Positions 1 through 7,963 of a stretch of 39,914 bases of DNA are shown here, piece after piece. The stretch comes from Planctomycetota bacterium. GTDB lineage: Bacteria; Planctomycetota; Phycisphaerae; Phycisphaerales; SM1A02. Position numbers and translations under genes: made by a program. Each line of letters starts with the position of its first letter. The first letter of the stretch is position 1. Location: contig JACNLW010000063.1 of the NCBI GenBank assembly GCA_014381305.1, positions 1 through 39,914 of the forward strand. The letters run 5' to 3'. The notes below the pieces were generated by a model. That model was not told the origin of the DNA. It was given only the letters and a program-made list of their open reading frames with translations, and made no database searches.

Positions 1-679
1 TAACTGGACCATCGCCATTGATGTCTGCTGGGCAGTCACCGAGTGAGGAGTTACAAGGATCTGCTACTTGGTCACTGTACAATCGGTACGCAGCATCAGC
101 TGCTGCTTGTTGATGATTATTGGGCATCCCAAAACCACCACCTGGGTTTCCTTGCCATGCAAAAACACCATCCCCAATTGTTGAATCTGCTGTGCCGGTT
201 TGTCCACCTGTTGCAAAATCATTGCTTGGCACAAGACCAACGAGTTGTGAACCAGAAGCTGAGGTCATTGCTGTGTTGACGCTCATAAGAAAACCACCGC
301 CACCCCAAGTTCCGCTCATCGTTGCATCAGCAGCATCGATGTACTCACTTGCGATATCGCCAGTTAAGTTTACTGAAATTGAAACTTCATCTACATAAAG
401 ATTTGCGGTATAACCAGCAACAGAAGAAGGATCAGTAAAACCATTCCATCCATTGAGTACCATCTCTACCATGGAAACATTTTCACCAGCGCCTGAGAAA
501 TTATCAGCCGTTACGATGTCGTAGACATCGTAGGCAGCTTCAAAATCTTGGCAACCAGTAATGTTGGTTCCAATACCTGTGCCATCATCAGCACCAATTT
601 GGTCCATAAGGACTGTTTGCCCGAAAGTAAATGATGCCGTCCCTAGAACAGCGCTAACACCAAAAATACAATTCTTCAT
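1..679 (-). CDS. Secreted protein with C-terminal dockerin-like start (partial, 3' end outside window)
   Basis: The frame is open from an ATG at 679 to the window edge (226 residues), so the C-terminus is missing. A strong Shine-Dalgarno (GAGAGGAG) precedes the start. The N-terminus (MKNCIFGVSAVLGTASFTFG) is a signal peptide, so export is inferred. The body is rich in Gly, Asn, Ser and Asp and low in Lys, and it contains aromatic beta-strand-like stretches (ANLYVDEVSISVNL). I recognise no catalytic motif. The last visible residues, CNSSLGDCPADINGDGPV, match the start of the dockerin-like module in the neighbouring secreted proteins (C-x-x-x-LG-x-CP-x-DI-NGDG), so a dockerin very probably follows beyond the edge. 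Function unknown; probably a surface or extracellular structural protein. Confidence 0.85.
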   Translation of the reverse strand, partial: MKNCIFGVSAVLGTASFTFGQTVLMDQIGADDGTGIGTNITGCQDFEAAYDVYDIVTADNFSGAGENVSMVEMVLNGWNGFTDPSSVAGYTANLYVDEVSISVNLTGDIASEYIDAADATMSGTWGGGGFLMSVNTAMTSASGSQLVGLVPSNDFATGGQTGTADSTIGDGVFAWQGNPGGGFGMPNNHQQAAADAAYRLYSDQVADPCNSSLGDCPADINGDGPV

Positions 680-736
680 AACGTCAACTCCTCTCAAGTT
701 TGTAAGCTAAGAATTTTTACACATTTTTACGTACTA

Positions 737-765
737 ATTGTGACTGTTATCCAACAACATGTCAA
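737..765 (-). promoter_or_regulatory. Candidate promoter of the leftmost secreted-protein gene
   Basis: On the minus strand a perfect -35 hexamer TTGACA (765-760) is followed by a 17-bp spacer and CACAAT (742-737, 4 of 6 to TATAAT). This would give a 5' UTR of about 50 nt containing the Shine-Dalgarno. Seen by eye only; the -10 is imperfect. Confidence 0.35.
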
Positions 766-800
766 CCTAAATTTTCGTTGAATCAAAGAAACAAGCAATT

Positions 801-1745
801 TTACTCAATAGTCAAGGTTCCTTCGCCTGTTTGGCCTCCTAAACCCCCAATTCGTATCCAATACGACGAACCGGCAGTAACTTCATAATCGATATTTGAA
901 TAATAAGATTGGCAGCCAGCGTCGCCTGTACCGTCTCCATTGCAAGCTACTTGGTTTTCACAAGAATTTTCGTACAGCACGATCGATGTGTCGTAACTAG
1001 CAGCATCGCAAGTTGTAATATGAACCCACCCCGAAGCATGTGCTACAAACAAAAACCAGACGTCTTGACTTTCACCCCAATTGAGGTACGTTCCAGGACA
1101 TTGTGAATCATCGGGGAGGGGGAAACTCGTTGTTGCAAGCGATGTGTCAAAATAATTTTCACCAAAATACGCAAAAAAAGCATCTGCGCAATCATCTCCC
1201 GTACCTCCTGGTTGTGGACATACCGTCGTCGTACAATCTGATCCTTGACCTTGAAACGCTCCAAAAGTTTGAATACATTCTTCATCAAAAAGAACACTGC
1301 AAGAGCCATCGTCAAGACAGCACGAGCCAACTACTGGGCATGAAACTTCAGCACAAATTGAATCTTCACCATGCCACGTTCCATCACTTGCCAAGCAATC
1401 TGGCTCGTTGATTTCTTCAAAGCAGCCAGAGCCATCCTGCATGCAGCACGCACCTTTGGGTATACAATCAGAATCCCATCGGTCTATGATCTGCAATACG
1501 TCAAGAATTCCTACACAACAATCACCGTCAATATCTCCAACGGGGCGATATGTTCCGTCGCCACACTCATCCCAGTGCAAAAGGATTTGCAAAACGTCAT
1601 CTATGCCTATTTCTCCATTGAGGTCAATGTCTTCTGGGCAAAATGGCAAAGGCTGATCGCAAGGGTCACCTGCTGCTACAACTGTAGTTGGCAACGTGAG
1701 CAAGCCAATAAACGCGAGTGATACGATCGTAATTTTGTTCAACAT
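801..1745 (-). CDS. Stand-alone secreted dockerin / Cys-rich / C-terminal beta-domain protein
   Basis: 314 residues from the ATG at 1745. A longer frame to 1805 exists but would run through the promoter and upstream terminator, and only the 1745 start begins with a signal peptide (MLNKITIVSLAFIGLLTLPT). The mature protein consists only of modules. Residues about 28-94 are two dockerin-like calcium loops (DIDLNGEIGIDDVLQIL, DIDGDCCVGILDVLQII). Residues about 97-178 are two GACC/SCC Cys-rich repeats. Residues about 183-314 form a beta domain with TTCDAASYDTS, YENSCENQVACNGDG, GCQSYYS and a terminal GTLTIE. The same C-terminal block ends the proteins at 1848-3932 and 37201-39510. No N-terminal effector domain is present, so it may act as a free adaptor or anchor part. 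No Shine-Dalgarno is seen; a promoter lies just upstream. Confidence 0.85.
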   Translation of the reverse strand: MLNKITIVSLAFIGLLTLPTTVVAAGDPCDQPLPFCPEDIDLNGEIGIDDVLQILLHWDECGDGTYRPVGDIDGDCCVGILDVLQIIDRWDSDCIPKGACCMQDGSGCFEEINEPDCLASDGTWHGEDSICAEVSCPVVGSCCLDDGSCSVLFDEECIQTFGAFQGQGSDCTTTVCPQPGGTGDDCADAFFAYFGENYFDTSLATTSFPLPDDSQCPGTYLNWGESQDVWFLFVAHASGWVHITTCDAASYDTSIVLYENSCENQVACNGDGTGDAGCQSYYSNIDYEVTAGSSYWIRIGGLGGQTGEGTLTIE

Positions 1746-1754
1746 ATGCATATA

Positions 1755-1783
1755 TATTGTGCCAGTTTTATGAAAAGAGTCAA
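1755..1783 (-). promoter_or_regulatory. Candidate near-leaderless promoter
   Basis: Minus strand: TTGACT (1783-1778), 17-bp spacer, ACAATA (1760-1755). Transcription would start within a few bases of the ATG at 1745, which fits the lack of a Shine-Dalgarno there. It directly follows the terminator of the preceding gene. Confidence 0.35.
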
Positions 1784-1784
1784 G

Positions 1785-1824
1785 AAAAAACATCCCGCAG
1801 CACATAAAAAGTACTGCGGGATGT
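1785..1824 (-). terminator. Rho-independent terminator of the 1848-3932 gene
   Basis: A perfect 11-bp inverted repeat (ACATCCCGCAG, 1790-1800, and CTGCGGGATGT, 1814-1824) encloses a 13-nt loop. Read on the minus strand it is followed by a run of six T (1790-1785). It sits 24 bp after the stop codon of the upstream secreted-protein gene. Confidence 0.85.
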
Positions 1825-1847
1825 ATAAAAGTTAGAATAACATCGGT

Positions 1848-3932
1848 TTATTCAATCGTAAGGGTTCCTGTTCCGGTTGCACCTTGCCATCCACCGATGC
1901 GAATGTAGTAGGCTTCACCTGCATTTACGTTGTAATCGAATGCTGAGTAGTAGGATTGGCAACCTGATTCACCAGAACTATCACCGTTACATGTCACTTG
2001 ATTATCGCAAGTGCCTTGATACAGTGCCATGGATGTATCGTAACTATTGCCATCACAAGTTGTAAAGTGTACGTTGCCTGACGCATCAGGAATATAGAGG
2101 AACCAGATGTCTTGACTGTTTTGCCAATCAAGATACGTGCCAGAGCACTGCGTATCGTCTGGTACATTTGCGCTCGGAGTTGCAGTGCTCGTATCGAACG
2201 CATTCCCACCGAAACTAGCAATCATCGCTGTTTCGCATTCATCGCCAGCACCTGCAACAGGGCAGTCGGTGGAAGCGCAAAGACTGTTTGCTCCTTGGTA
2301 TGCGCCACCTAGATTAGCACAGTCACCTGAGAAAAGTTCAGCGCATTCACCATCAGTGAAACAACACGCTCCGAGTTCAGGACAATTTGCTGTTTGACAG
2401 TTCGTATCATCACCAACGTATTCACCACCAGCAGCAACACAGTTTGCTTCTGTTATCTGGGATTCGCAACCTTGTGCTAGACAACAAGCTCCAACTGGTG
2501 AACAATCCAAGCCCCAAGCGGCAACGACTTGTAGAATATCTTCTACGTTCACTGTGCAATCGCCGTTCACATCACCAGCAGGTCGATATGTTCCATCGCC
2601 TGTGTCACCGTATGTATCGATGATTGCGAGAACGTCACCAACACCTACGATTCCATTACTGTCAATATCTTCTGGGCAATTGCCTAGGGGCAAATCGCAC
2701 GGATCAACAACTGCACCTCCTGGAACGGTCGTTGCCATCGCAAAGGAACTCACACCACCTGGTCTAAAGAGTCCAAGATCAATAGTGCCTGCTTCGGGTG
2801 CTGCTGAAGCTGTGAAGCGGAAGTTATACATCGTTCCCCAGCGGAGTGCATTTGAATTTTCGTTTTGGTCAAACACACCACCTTGCCATGTGACAGAACC
2901 GGTATTCACTTGACTTGTCCAATCGGTGTTGTCGTAGAGTTCACCACTGTTGTAGTCAATGTCTTTAAAATCAACATTGGTGATGACTGCACTTCCAACT
3001 GGAATTTCTACATCACCAATACTTCGGTGACAGTTCAGGTTATGAATTGCATAATCGTAATCCCAAGTTCCGTCTCCGTTATCGAACACTTTTACACCAA
3101 CGAGAATTAATCCATCATCTGGGGCATGCATTTCAGTGAGATGTACTGTTGGGTCAATACTTGCCCAAGCACGGATTGCAGGATCGCCTGCGTGTGTCTC
3201 TGTTGCGCCATCTGTGCTAAGCACATAAGGGTCAGAGATTGAATTGAATCCAATCTCTCGCCATGAAGCGTTATTGTCACCGTTACCAATTTGTTGATCA
3301 TCTTGAGCAACATATTGCGCTTCAATAAAATATCGAGCACCAGCATTTTGCGCTGGGTCAACATCTACATTTAGCACTTGAAGGTTACCACGAATTGAAC
3401 TTGGACCAGACGAGCCAAAAGAAAACGGATACGGGTATGTACCAGTAAATCCGTTTACATCAGAGCGAGGACATTCACCGTTGGAGTTCAACCCAGCCCA
3501 GTACGTATCAGCGCAACCAATGCCAAGAGTATCACAATTTGTTGATTGACAACTCCCACATCCTGGTTCGCTCAATGCACAGAAAGAGTGTTTCATAAAG
3601 GCTTGCAAACCAATTTGTTCGAACCGTCCATTTTTCAGACGGAACATGTTTTGCATAATAATTGGTGATTGATTTGTACCACCGTACCAGTCGAGGACTT
3701 CGTCGCCCCAGTTACACGATTGCGTCGCAATTGCGTAGCCACCCATACCATCGGATGTTCCGTAGTAATCGATGTCTTCACTATTTTGTCCGCCAATCGT
3801 CCAAGCAACAACATCAGGACCAATGGCACCTCTGTCGTTATTGCCACGCAAAGCATGACTGTTCACGGCAAAAAAGCCAACAGTAGTAGTAGCACCAATC
3901 AGTGCTGGTAAAATAAGTGTGCGTCCTCGCAT
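1848..3932 (-). CDS. Large secreted protein with dockerin, GACC repeats and C-terminal beta domain
   Basis: 694 residues. The ATG at 3932 has a strong Shine-Dalgarno (AAAGGAGAG) and a signal peptide up to about residue 26. Residues about 35-400 form a domain with conserved-looking segments (WTIGGQNSEDIDYYG, GTNQSPIIMQNMFRLKNGRF, FIEAQYVAQDDQQIGNG). I believe this matches a family of uncharacterised secreted planctomycete proteins, but I can name no function. From about residue 410 comes the shared module: two dockerin loops (DIDSNGIVGVGDVLAIIDTYG, DVNGDCTVNVEDILQVVAAWG), two Cys repeats starting GACC, then the beta domain with FTTCDGNSYDTS, CDNQVTCNGD, GCQSYYS and a terminal GTLTIE. It has its own terminator downstream. 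Probably extracellular or surface-attached. Confidence 0.9.
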   Translation of the reverse strand: MRGRTLILPALIGATTTVGFFAVNSHALRGNNDRGAIGPDVVAWTIGGQNSEDIDYYGTSDGMGGYAIATQSCNWGDEVLDWYGGTNQSPIIMQNMFRLKNGRFEQIGLQAFMKHSFCALSEPGCGSCQSTNCDTLGIGCADTYWAGLNSNGECPRSDVNGFTGTYPYPFSFGSSGPSSIRGNLQVLNVDVDPAQNAGARYFIEAQYVAQDDQQIGNGDNNASWREIGFNSISDPYVLSTDGATETHAGDPAIRAWASIDPTVHLTEMHAPDDGLILVGVKVFDNGDGTWDYDYAIHNLNCHRSIGDVEIPVGSAVITNVDFKDIDYNSGELYDNTDWTSQVNTGSVTWQGGVFDQNENSNALRWGTMYNFRFTASAAPEAGTIDLGLFRPGGVSSFAMATTVPGGAVVDPCDLPLGNCPEDIDSNGIVGVGDVLAIIDTYGDTGDGTYRPAGDVNGDCTVNVEDILQVVAAWGLDCSPVGACCLAQGCESQITEANCVAAGGEYVGDDTNCQTANCPELGACCFTDGECAELFSGDCANLGGAYQGANSLCASTDCPVAGAGDECETAMIASFGGNAFDTSTATPSANVPDDTQCSGTYLDWQNSQDIWFLYIPDASGNVHFTTCDGNSYDTSMALYQGTCDNQVTCNGDSSGESGCQSYYSAFDYNVNAGEAYYIRIGGWQGATGTGTLTIE

Positions 3933-3997
3933 CAGGTCTCTCCTTTAAGGGGGGTGTTAGTTTGCACTCAATTGCATCCTGCATCAAGAGTACATAA

Positions 3998-4014
3998 GTT
4001 GATCAACAATAGCA
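3998..4014 (-). promoter_or_regulatory. Candidate -10 and adjacent 10-bp palindrome
   Basis: On the minus strand an extended -10-like sequence (TGCTATTGT, hexamer TATTGT) is followed immediately by the perfect palindrome GTTGATCAAC (4007-3998), giving a leader of about 65-70 nt before the Shine-Dalgarno of the 694-aa protein. No clear -35 is seen. The palindrome could be an operator, but a 10-bp palindrome can also arise by chance. The rest of the 3933-4115 gap shows nothing else clear. Confidence 0.3.
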
Positions 4015-4115
4015 CCATTTTCTGGCCTATGGAAGCATATTCGGGTATTTTTTATCATTGGTTGCGTAAAATATGGCACTTTGGAGACCTATTTCGCCAC
4101 GCCAAATTGCCTGTC

Positions 4116-5687
4116 TTACCAATTTGCCACGATGATCAACAAATCAGCCACGCCGACTACTCCATCGCCATCAAGATCTTCAGGACAACTAATGCCACAC
4201 GTTCCCCATTGTGCCATTACTTGAAGAATATCTTCGACGTTTACAAGTCCATCACCGTTTACATCGCCGGCAATTTGCGACCCATTGGTAATGAACATCC
4301 CACTGCCAGAATTCGAGCCTGAATTACCTGCGCCGTCGTATGCGGTCACTCGAAGTTTTCCTACTTGTGTTGAGAGATCCGGAACATCCCAAACAAATAC
4401 ACCAGAACCATTAAGTCCAGTTGCGACTGGTATCCATGAAAGCCCACCATCAATAGACAAATCAATTGAAACAGATTCGACTATGACATCATCATCGGTG
4501 ATCCATAAAACTGGAACTTGTTGCTCAGGTTCGAACAATTGACCGCCCGTTGGAGTTTGCAAATGTGCTGTAGGGGATTGCCCGCCAAGATGTTTTGGGA
4601 TGTGCATACAAATACAATGCATGACGCCTGCTGAAGTAACGATTGATTGACAGGGGATAGAAACAATAGTTTTATCAGGGCACGCTTCTTGCCAAGCAGC
4701 GAGCGCCTCTGTGTTGTGCTGTGATACCGAAGAATTTGTATAACTTGGGACGAGCACAAGATCATTACAAATGACTGAATTTGCATAAGTGTAATGGGTC
4801 CAACTCACACTTCGTGCTGGTGTACGTACAACTGTGTACCCAAGAAATTCCAACGTTGTACTTGTCGCATCGCAAATAACGTCTTGCACGCTTCCAGAAT
4901 CAAATGGCCAATCACTTACAATACATGTAGTATCAGAAGCCCAGCACATCCACATATCAATGTGTTGCGTGGAATCAACCGAAGTTGGAAATGCGTCTGT
5001 GATTGTCACATCAAGATTTTGATAATCTTGCCAATATGCACGTATTGCTGCGTCACTCAGACCACTGTTCTCGTTCGAGATCAATTCAGTAGCCCAGCCA
5101 ACGTTCCCTGCGTTGAGATGAAAATTACCACCGCCATGCACAAGTGGAATTTCATAAACTTTGTGACCTAGCACTGCTCCCAAGTAACCACTTAAAGCAT
5201 TGTCATTTGGTCTTGGGCGGTTGTAAGTATGATCAACTATTGCTCGACATTCCCCCTCGTACATATATCGCGGACCGTAATCACGAATCCATATCGTATC
5301 CGTGGCACGGACAACAAACTTCACACGAGAAGTGTTGCCACCATAAGAACTGATTTGAGAAATTGCACTTGACTCTTCGCTTGTTGTATCAACAACAACC
5401 AACGCATCAGCGTCACCAATCGTAGTGATATTTGCAGCCATTTGTGCAACAATTGCTTTCCATGAAGAACTTCCCTCCCACGCAAGTAAAATGGCATCCA
5501 TTGGTTCATATTCAGCAACGCAATGAATGGGTCCAATGGGCGGGGCAGTCACACCCCGTGGAGGCGTGATCGGATTGCGTTCAACGATCGCCGCTTCTTT
5601 GTTTGTTAGATTCCGCGGAATTTCCGCTCCTTCTGGGTAAGGAGTAGTCAGAAGTGATACTGAAAGAATACTAAGTGCTACAAACAT
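4116..5687 (-). CDS. Secreted peptidylarginine deiminase / agmatine deiminase family enzyme with C-terminal dockerin
   Basis: 523 residues from the ATG at 5687, chosen over an ATG 48 bp upstream because AAAGGA lies just before it and a signal peptide (MFVALSILSVSLL) follows. The guanidino-modifying deiminase signatures are all visible: WIRDYGP (Asp136), HGGGNF, QHIDMW (His242, Asp244), TYANSVI (Asn303) and GVMHC (Cys358). From memory these match in order and spacing the catalytic Asp, His, Asp, Asn and Cys of the Porphyromonas-type peptidylarginine deiminase, which converts protein arginine to citrulline and releases ammonia. Free agmatine is the alternative substrate. Residues about 380-470 look like an Ig-like domain with a PTGGQLFEPEQQVPVLW-type start. 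The C-terminus carries two dockerin loops (DVNGDGLVNVEDILQVMAQWG, DLDGDGVVGVADLLII). Export and dockerin favour an extracellular protein or peptide substrate. Confidence 0.88.
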   Translation of the reverse strand: MFVALSILSVSLLTTPYPEGAEIPRNLTNKEAAIVERNPITPPRGVTAPPIGPIHCVAEYEPMDAILLAWEGSSSWKAIVAQMAANITTIGDADALVVVDTTSEESSAISQISSYGGNTSRVKFVVRATDTIWIRDYGPRYMYEGECRAIVDHTYNRPRPNDNALSGYLGAVLGHKVYEIPLVHGGGNFHLNAGNVGWATELISNENSGLSDAAIRAYWQDYQNLDVTITDAFPTSVDSTQHIDMWMCWASDTTCIVSDWPFDSGSVQDVICDATSTTLEFLGYTVVRTPARSVSWTHYTYANSVICNDLVLVPSYTNSSVSQHNTEALAAWQEACPDKTIVSIPCQSIVTSAGVMHCICMHIPKHLGGQSPTAHLQTPTGGQLFEPEQQVPVLWITDDDVIVESVSIDLSIDGGLSWIPVATGLNGSGVFVWDVPDLSTQVGKLRVTAYDGAGNSGSNSGSGMFITNGSQIAGDVNGDGLVNVEDILQVMAQWGTCGISCPEDLDGDGVVGVADLLIIVANW

Positions 5688-5769
5688 GGTGTTCCTTTGA
5701 AGTCTGAAGCATACGCACAGATTATGCGAATGCAACTACTGATTCGCTAGAACACTCGAAAGGTTCCGA

Positions 5770-6189
5770 TTAATCGTGTTTCGGTGGCTTTCTAAGTGAT
5801 TTAGTCGTACTTCGACGTTTCTTTTGCTCCAAACGTTTCGCTCTCTGTGTTCGAGTTACTCCTGTCTTTTTTCGAACCACCTTGCGTTTCAATGCATCTT
5901 GCAGGAGTGTGATAAAGCGTTCTATAGTTGCAGTCTTGTTCGCCTTTTGGGAGCGGTGTTTTGAAGACGAAACCCGAAGCACGCCTGCTTTGTTGATTCT
6001 TGTTGCAAGTAAATGCAATATCCGTTTTTGTTGACATTTAGAAACCGATGTTGAAGTTTTCACATCCCAGAGGAGAACTATTTTTGTCGCAACGCGATTG
6101 ACATGTTGACCACCGGGACCTGATCCCGTAGTTGCTACAAACTTCAGTTCACGCATGGGAATCGAAAGCGTGGGCGTAATCTGAATCAT
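5770..6189 (-). CDS. arfB: Alternative ribosome-rescue factor / peptidyl-tRNA hydrolase ArfB (YaeJ family)
   Basis: 139 residues. The catalytic GGQ loop is present as GSGPGGQHVNRV, the release-factor signature that hydrolyses peptidyl-tRNA on stalled ribosomes. The C-terminus is a long Lys/Arg-rich tail (KRLEQKKRRSTTKSLRKPPK), typical of ArfB, where it enters the empty mRNA channel. Length fits the family (about 140). The start at 6189 is chosen because its ATG overlaps the TGA of the upstream rhodanese gene (ATGA), suggesting translational coupling; the frame stays open upstream without a better start. A related class (RF homologues lacking the codon-recognition domain) cannot be separated by eye, but the tail favours ArfB. 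Confidence 0.9.
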   Translation of the reverse strand: MIQITPTLSIPMRELKFVATTGSGPGGQHVNRVATKIVLLWDVKTSTSVSKCQQKRILHLLATRINKAGVLRVSSSKHRSQKANKTATIERFITLLQDALKRKVVRKKTGVTRTQRAKRLEQKKRRSTTKSLRKPPKHD

Positions 6190-7595
6190 GTCGTCGAAAC
6201 ACAGGTTTTTGTAGCCTCGCACCACCCCTTATAACCACCAGCAAGATTGGTAACATTGTACCCCTTGCGCTTGAGCGCCATGCAAGCAGCGGCACTTCTA
6301 CTACCACCTTGACAATGAATGACCCAAGCAGTGCTTCGATCGATTGTATCTAATCGATCAAACAACCGAGTGTGCGCAATATTCAACGCACCGGGAATTG
6401 CACCATCTTGATATTCCTGCAAACGCCGGACATCAAGCATTGCTTGATCTGTTCTTGCAAGAAGTTCGTCAGCTGCTATTTCTGGAAGTTGTACAAGTCC
6501 ATCCATGCCTTCAAGCATTGAAGGTTCTGCCCAACCAATGATCCGATCTAATCCGATACGAATTGCATTTCGAATAGCACGATCAAGATTTTCTTTCGTT
6601 GTGATGAAAACAATTTCTTCAAAATCGTCAACAAATGAACCCGCAAAACGATGAAAATCGTTGGTCGCTTTTGACCAAATTGATCCAGGCAAATGCCCAT
6701 CGCGAACATGTTCCCAATCGCGCGTGTCGATGACTGTGCATGATTCTGATTTTTGTTTCAATATTTCAGGCGAAGTAATTTGAGAAGGCTGAGGCAAGCC
6801 GCCGAGAATTGGCATCCCATCACGGTTCATACGTTTCATTCTCGCAAAATACAGTGGTGGTTCAGGTTGCCCTGTAAGCATAAAATCAACAAACTTGGGT
6901 TCATCCCCAACAAGTTGTAGCGGGGGACTTGTTCGTTTTTCATATCCAGCTGTTGACTGAGGTACTGCACCAAGTGCTTTTCCGCACGCGCTGCCGGCAC
7001 CGTGTGCAGGCCAAATCTGTACGAAATCTTCCATATCTAAAAAACGCTCGCATGTTGTATGCAATTGCTGTGCAGATGCAACCATGACACCTTCAACTCC
7101 CGCAGCGGTTTCCAATAAGTCTGGGCGTCCTAAGTCACCAACAAAGACAAAATCTCCAGTTGCATAGCCAATGGGTTCTTCTGTATTTTTATCATGTACT
7201 AAAAAACAAATGTGTTCGGGCGTGTGCCCCGGTGTGTGCACAACAGTCACTTTAAGGTTGCCAATGTGAAAGGTATCACCTTCACAAACGTACGTAACAT
7301 CTACATTAACATTTGAATTGCTCGGCCATTTGTACGACCAATCGGCTCCGCCATGCCCAGACAAATAGCATACGGCGTTGGTTGCGGTTGCGAGTTCAGC
7401 CGTTCCACTTAGAAAATCTGCGTGAATATGCGTTTCAGTGATTGCTGAGATTTTCAAGCCCGCATTTTCTGCAGCATCGAGGTAGCGACACACATCTCGC
7501 TGGGGATCAATAAGGAGGGCTTCGCCAGTTGCTTGGCAACCAATCAACCACGCTGCTTGGGAGAGATCTTCATCGTATATTCTTTCTAGATACAT
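6186..7595 (-). CDS. Metallo-beta-lactamase fold / tandem rhodanese protein (persulfide dioxygenase-like)
   Basis: 469 residues from the ATG at 7595 (MYLERIYDEDLSQAAW). The open frame reaches 7727, but that extension reads through a palindromic repeat and is unlikely to be coding. N-terminal half: metallo-beta-lactamase motifs THIHADF, HTPGHTPEH, ATGDFVFVGDLGRPD and WPAHGAG, as in ETHE1/BLH-type persulfide dioxygenases, which oxidise glutathione persulfide to sulfite. C-terminal half: two rhodanese domains, one around IDTRDWEHVRDGHLPGS that appears to lack the Cys, the other ending in VIHCQGGSRSAAA with the catalytic-loop Cys. Role inferred: sulfide or persulfide detoxification. It is translationally coupled to arfB. 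No Shine-Dalgarno; TACCCT sits 6 nt before the ATG, so the mRNA may be leaderless. Confidence 0.88.
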   Translation of the reverse strand: MYLERIYDEDLSQAAWLIGCQATGEALLIDPQRDVCRYLDAAENAGLKISAITETHIHADFLSGTAELATATNAVCYLSGHGGADWSYKWPSNSNVNVDVTYVCEGDTFHIGNLKVTVVHTPGHTPEHICFLVHDKNTEEPIGYATGDFVFVGDLGRPDLLETAAGVEGVMVASAQQLHTTCERFLDMEDFVQIWPAHGAGSACGKALGAVPQSTAGYEKRTSPPLQLVGDEPKFVDFMLTGQPEPPLYFARMKRMNRDGMPILGGLPQPSQITSPEILKQKSESCTVIDTRDWEHVRDGHLPGSIWSKATNDFHRFAGSFVDDFEEIVFITTKENLDRAIRNAIRIGLDRIIGWAEPSMLEGMDGLVQLPEIAADELLARTDQAMLDVRRLQEYQDGAIPGALNIAHTRLFDRLDTIDRSTAWVIHCQGGSRSAAACMALKRKGYNVTNLAGGYKGWCEATKTCVSTT

Positions 7596-7622
7596 GTCTA
7601 AAGGGTACCATGAATAAGATAA

Positions 7623-7741
7623 AAACTCACCCCCGGTGAGTTTCCTAGACCGCGGGTCAACTCCTTCAAATTTCCACCATATCCCTAGTTTTGTTAACCC
7701 AGTAAGTTGTTTGCGATAAAAACTCACCCCCGGTGAGTTTT
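7623..7741. repeat. Palindromic repeat element, copy A (two palindromes flanking a conserved core)
   Basis: Two identical hairpin-forming palindromes, arms AAACTCACC and GGTGAGTTT around loop CCC, at 7623-7643 and 7720-7740. The second extends one more base pair. Between them, read on the minus strand, is a core containing GATATGGTGGAAA and GAAGGAGTTGACCCGCGG, which also occurs in copy B (24772-24866). The element lies between the rhodanese gene and the 49-aa ORF, upstream of both. Confidence 0.85.
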
Positions 7742-7813
7742 CTCAAACTTTTTTCTCGTTTATGCGTACTCTTCATTAAGTAAGGCTATAAATAAGACGA
7801 TTTGAGAAGAAGT

Positions 7814-7963
7814 ATGAATTGGAAAAAAATCAAAGAACGGTACAAAACACGCTACAGTTGGCTTTTGCGTAAAGAAGACGTCTTTATGAAGGTTCTGATC
7901 GCAACGAGCGGGCTATTTATTGGTCTTATGCTCGGCAAGGGCTTGCAAGCACTCTTTTCTTGA
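7814..7963 (+). CDS. Small single-pass membrane protein (49 aa, tentative)
   Basis: The ATG at 7814 follows GAGAAGAAGT, a weak Shine-Dalgarno, and TATAAA (7787-7792) lies about 20 bp upstream. The product begins MNWKKIKERYKTRYSWLLRK, a strongly basic amphipathic head, followed by a hydrophobic segment of about 22 residues (VLIATSGLFIGLMLGKGLQALF), then stops. This would place the basic N-terminus in the cytoplasm. I recognise no family. Its last 51 bp overlap the 3' end of nadB on the other strand, and it fills an otherwise gene-free gap. It could be chance, but the ordered basic-then-hydrophobic layout favours a real gene. Confidence 0.5.
   Translation: MNWKKIKERYKTRYSWLLRKEDVFMKVLIATSGLFIGLMLGKGLQALFS

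Noticed and set aside
1743-1768. Sigma-54 promoter (TGGCAC ... TGC) upstream of the 801-1745 gene
   Set aside because: The GG and GC elements are 2 bp too far apart for a -24/-12 promoter.
801-5735. Many plus-strand open frames opposite the secreted-protein genes
   Set aside because: They are antisense shadows with no domain, start signal or consistent codon use; the minus-strand frames have signal peptides and clear domains.
7596-7727. N-terminal extension of the rhodanese-domain protein (44 extra residues)
   Set aside because: The extension translates the palindromic repeat and core; the family-like sequence begins at MYLERIYDED (7595).
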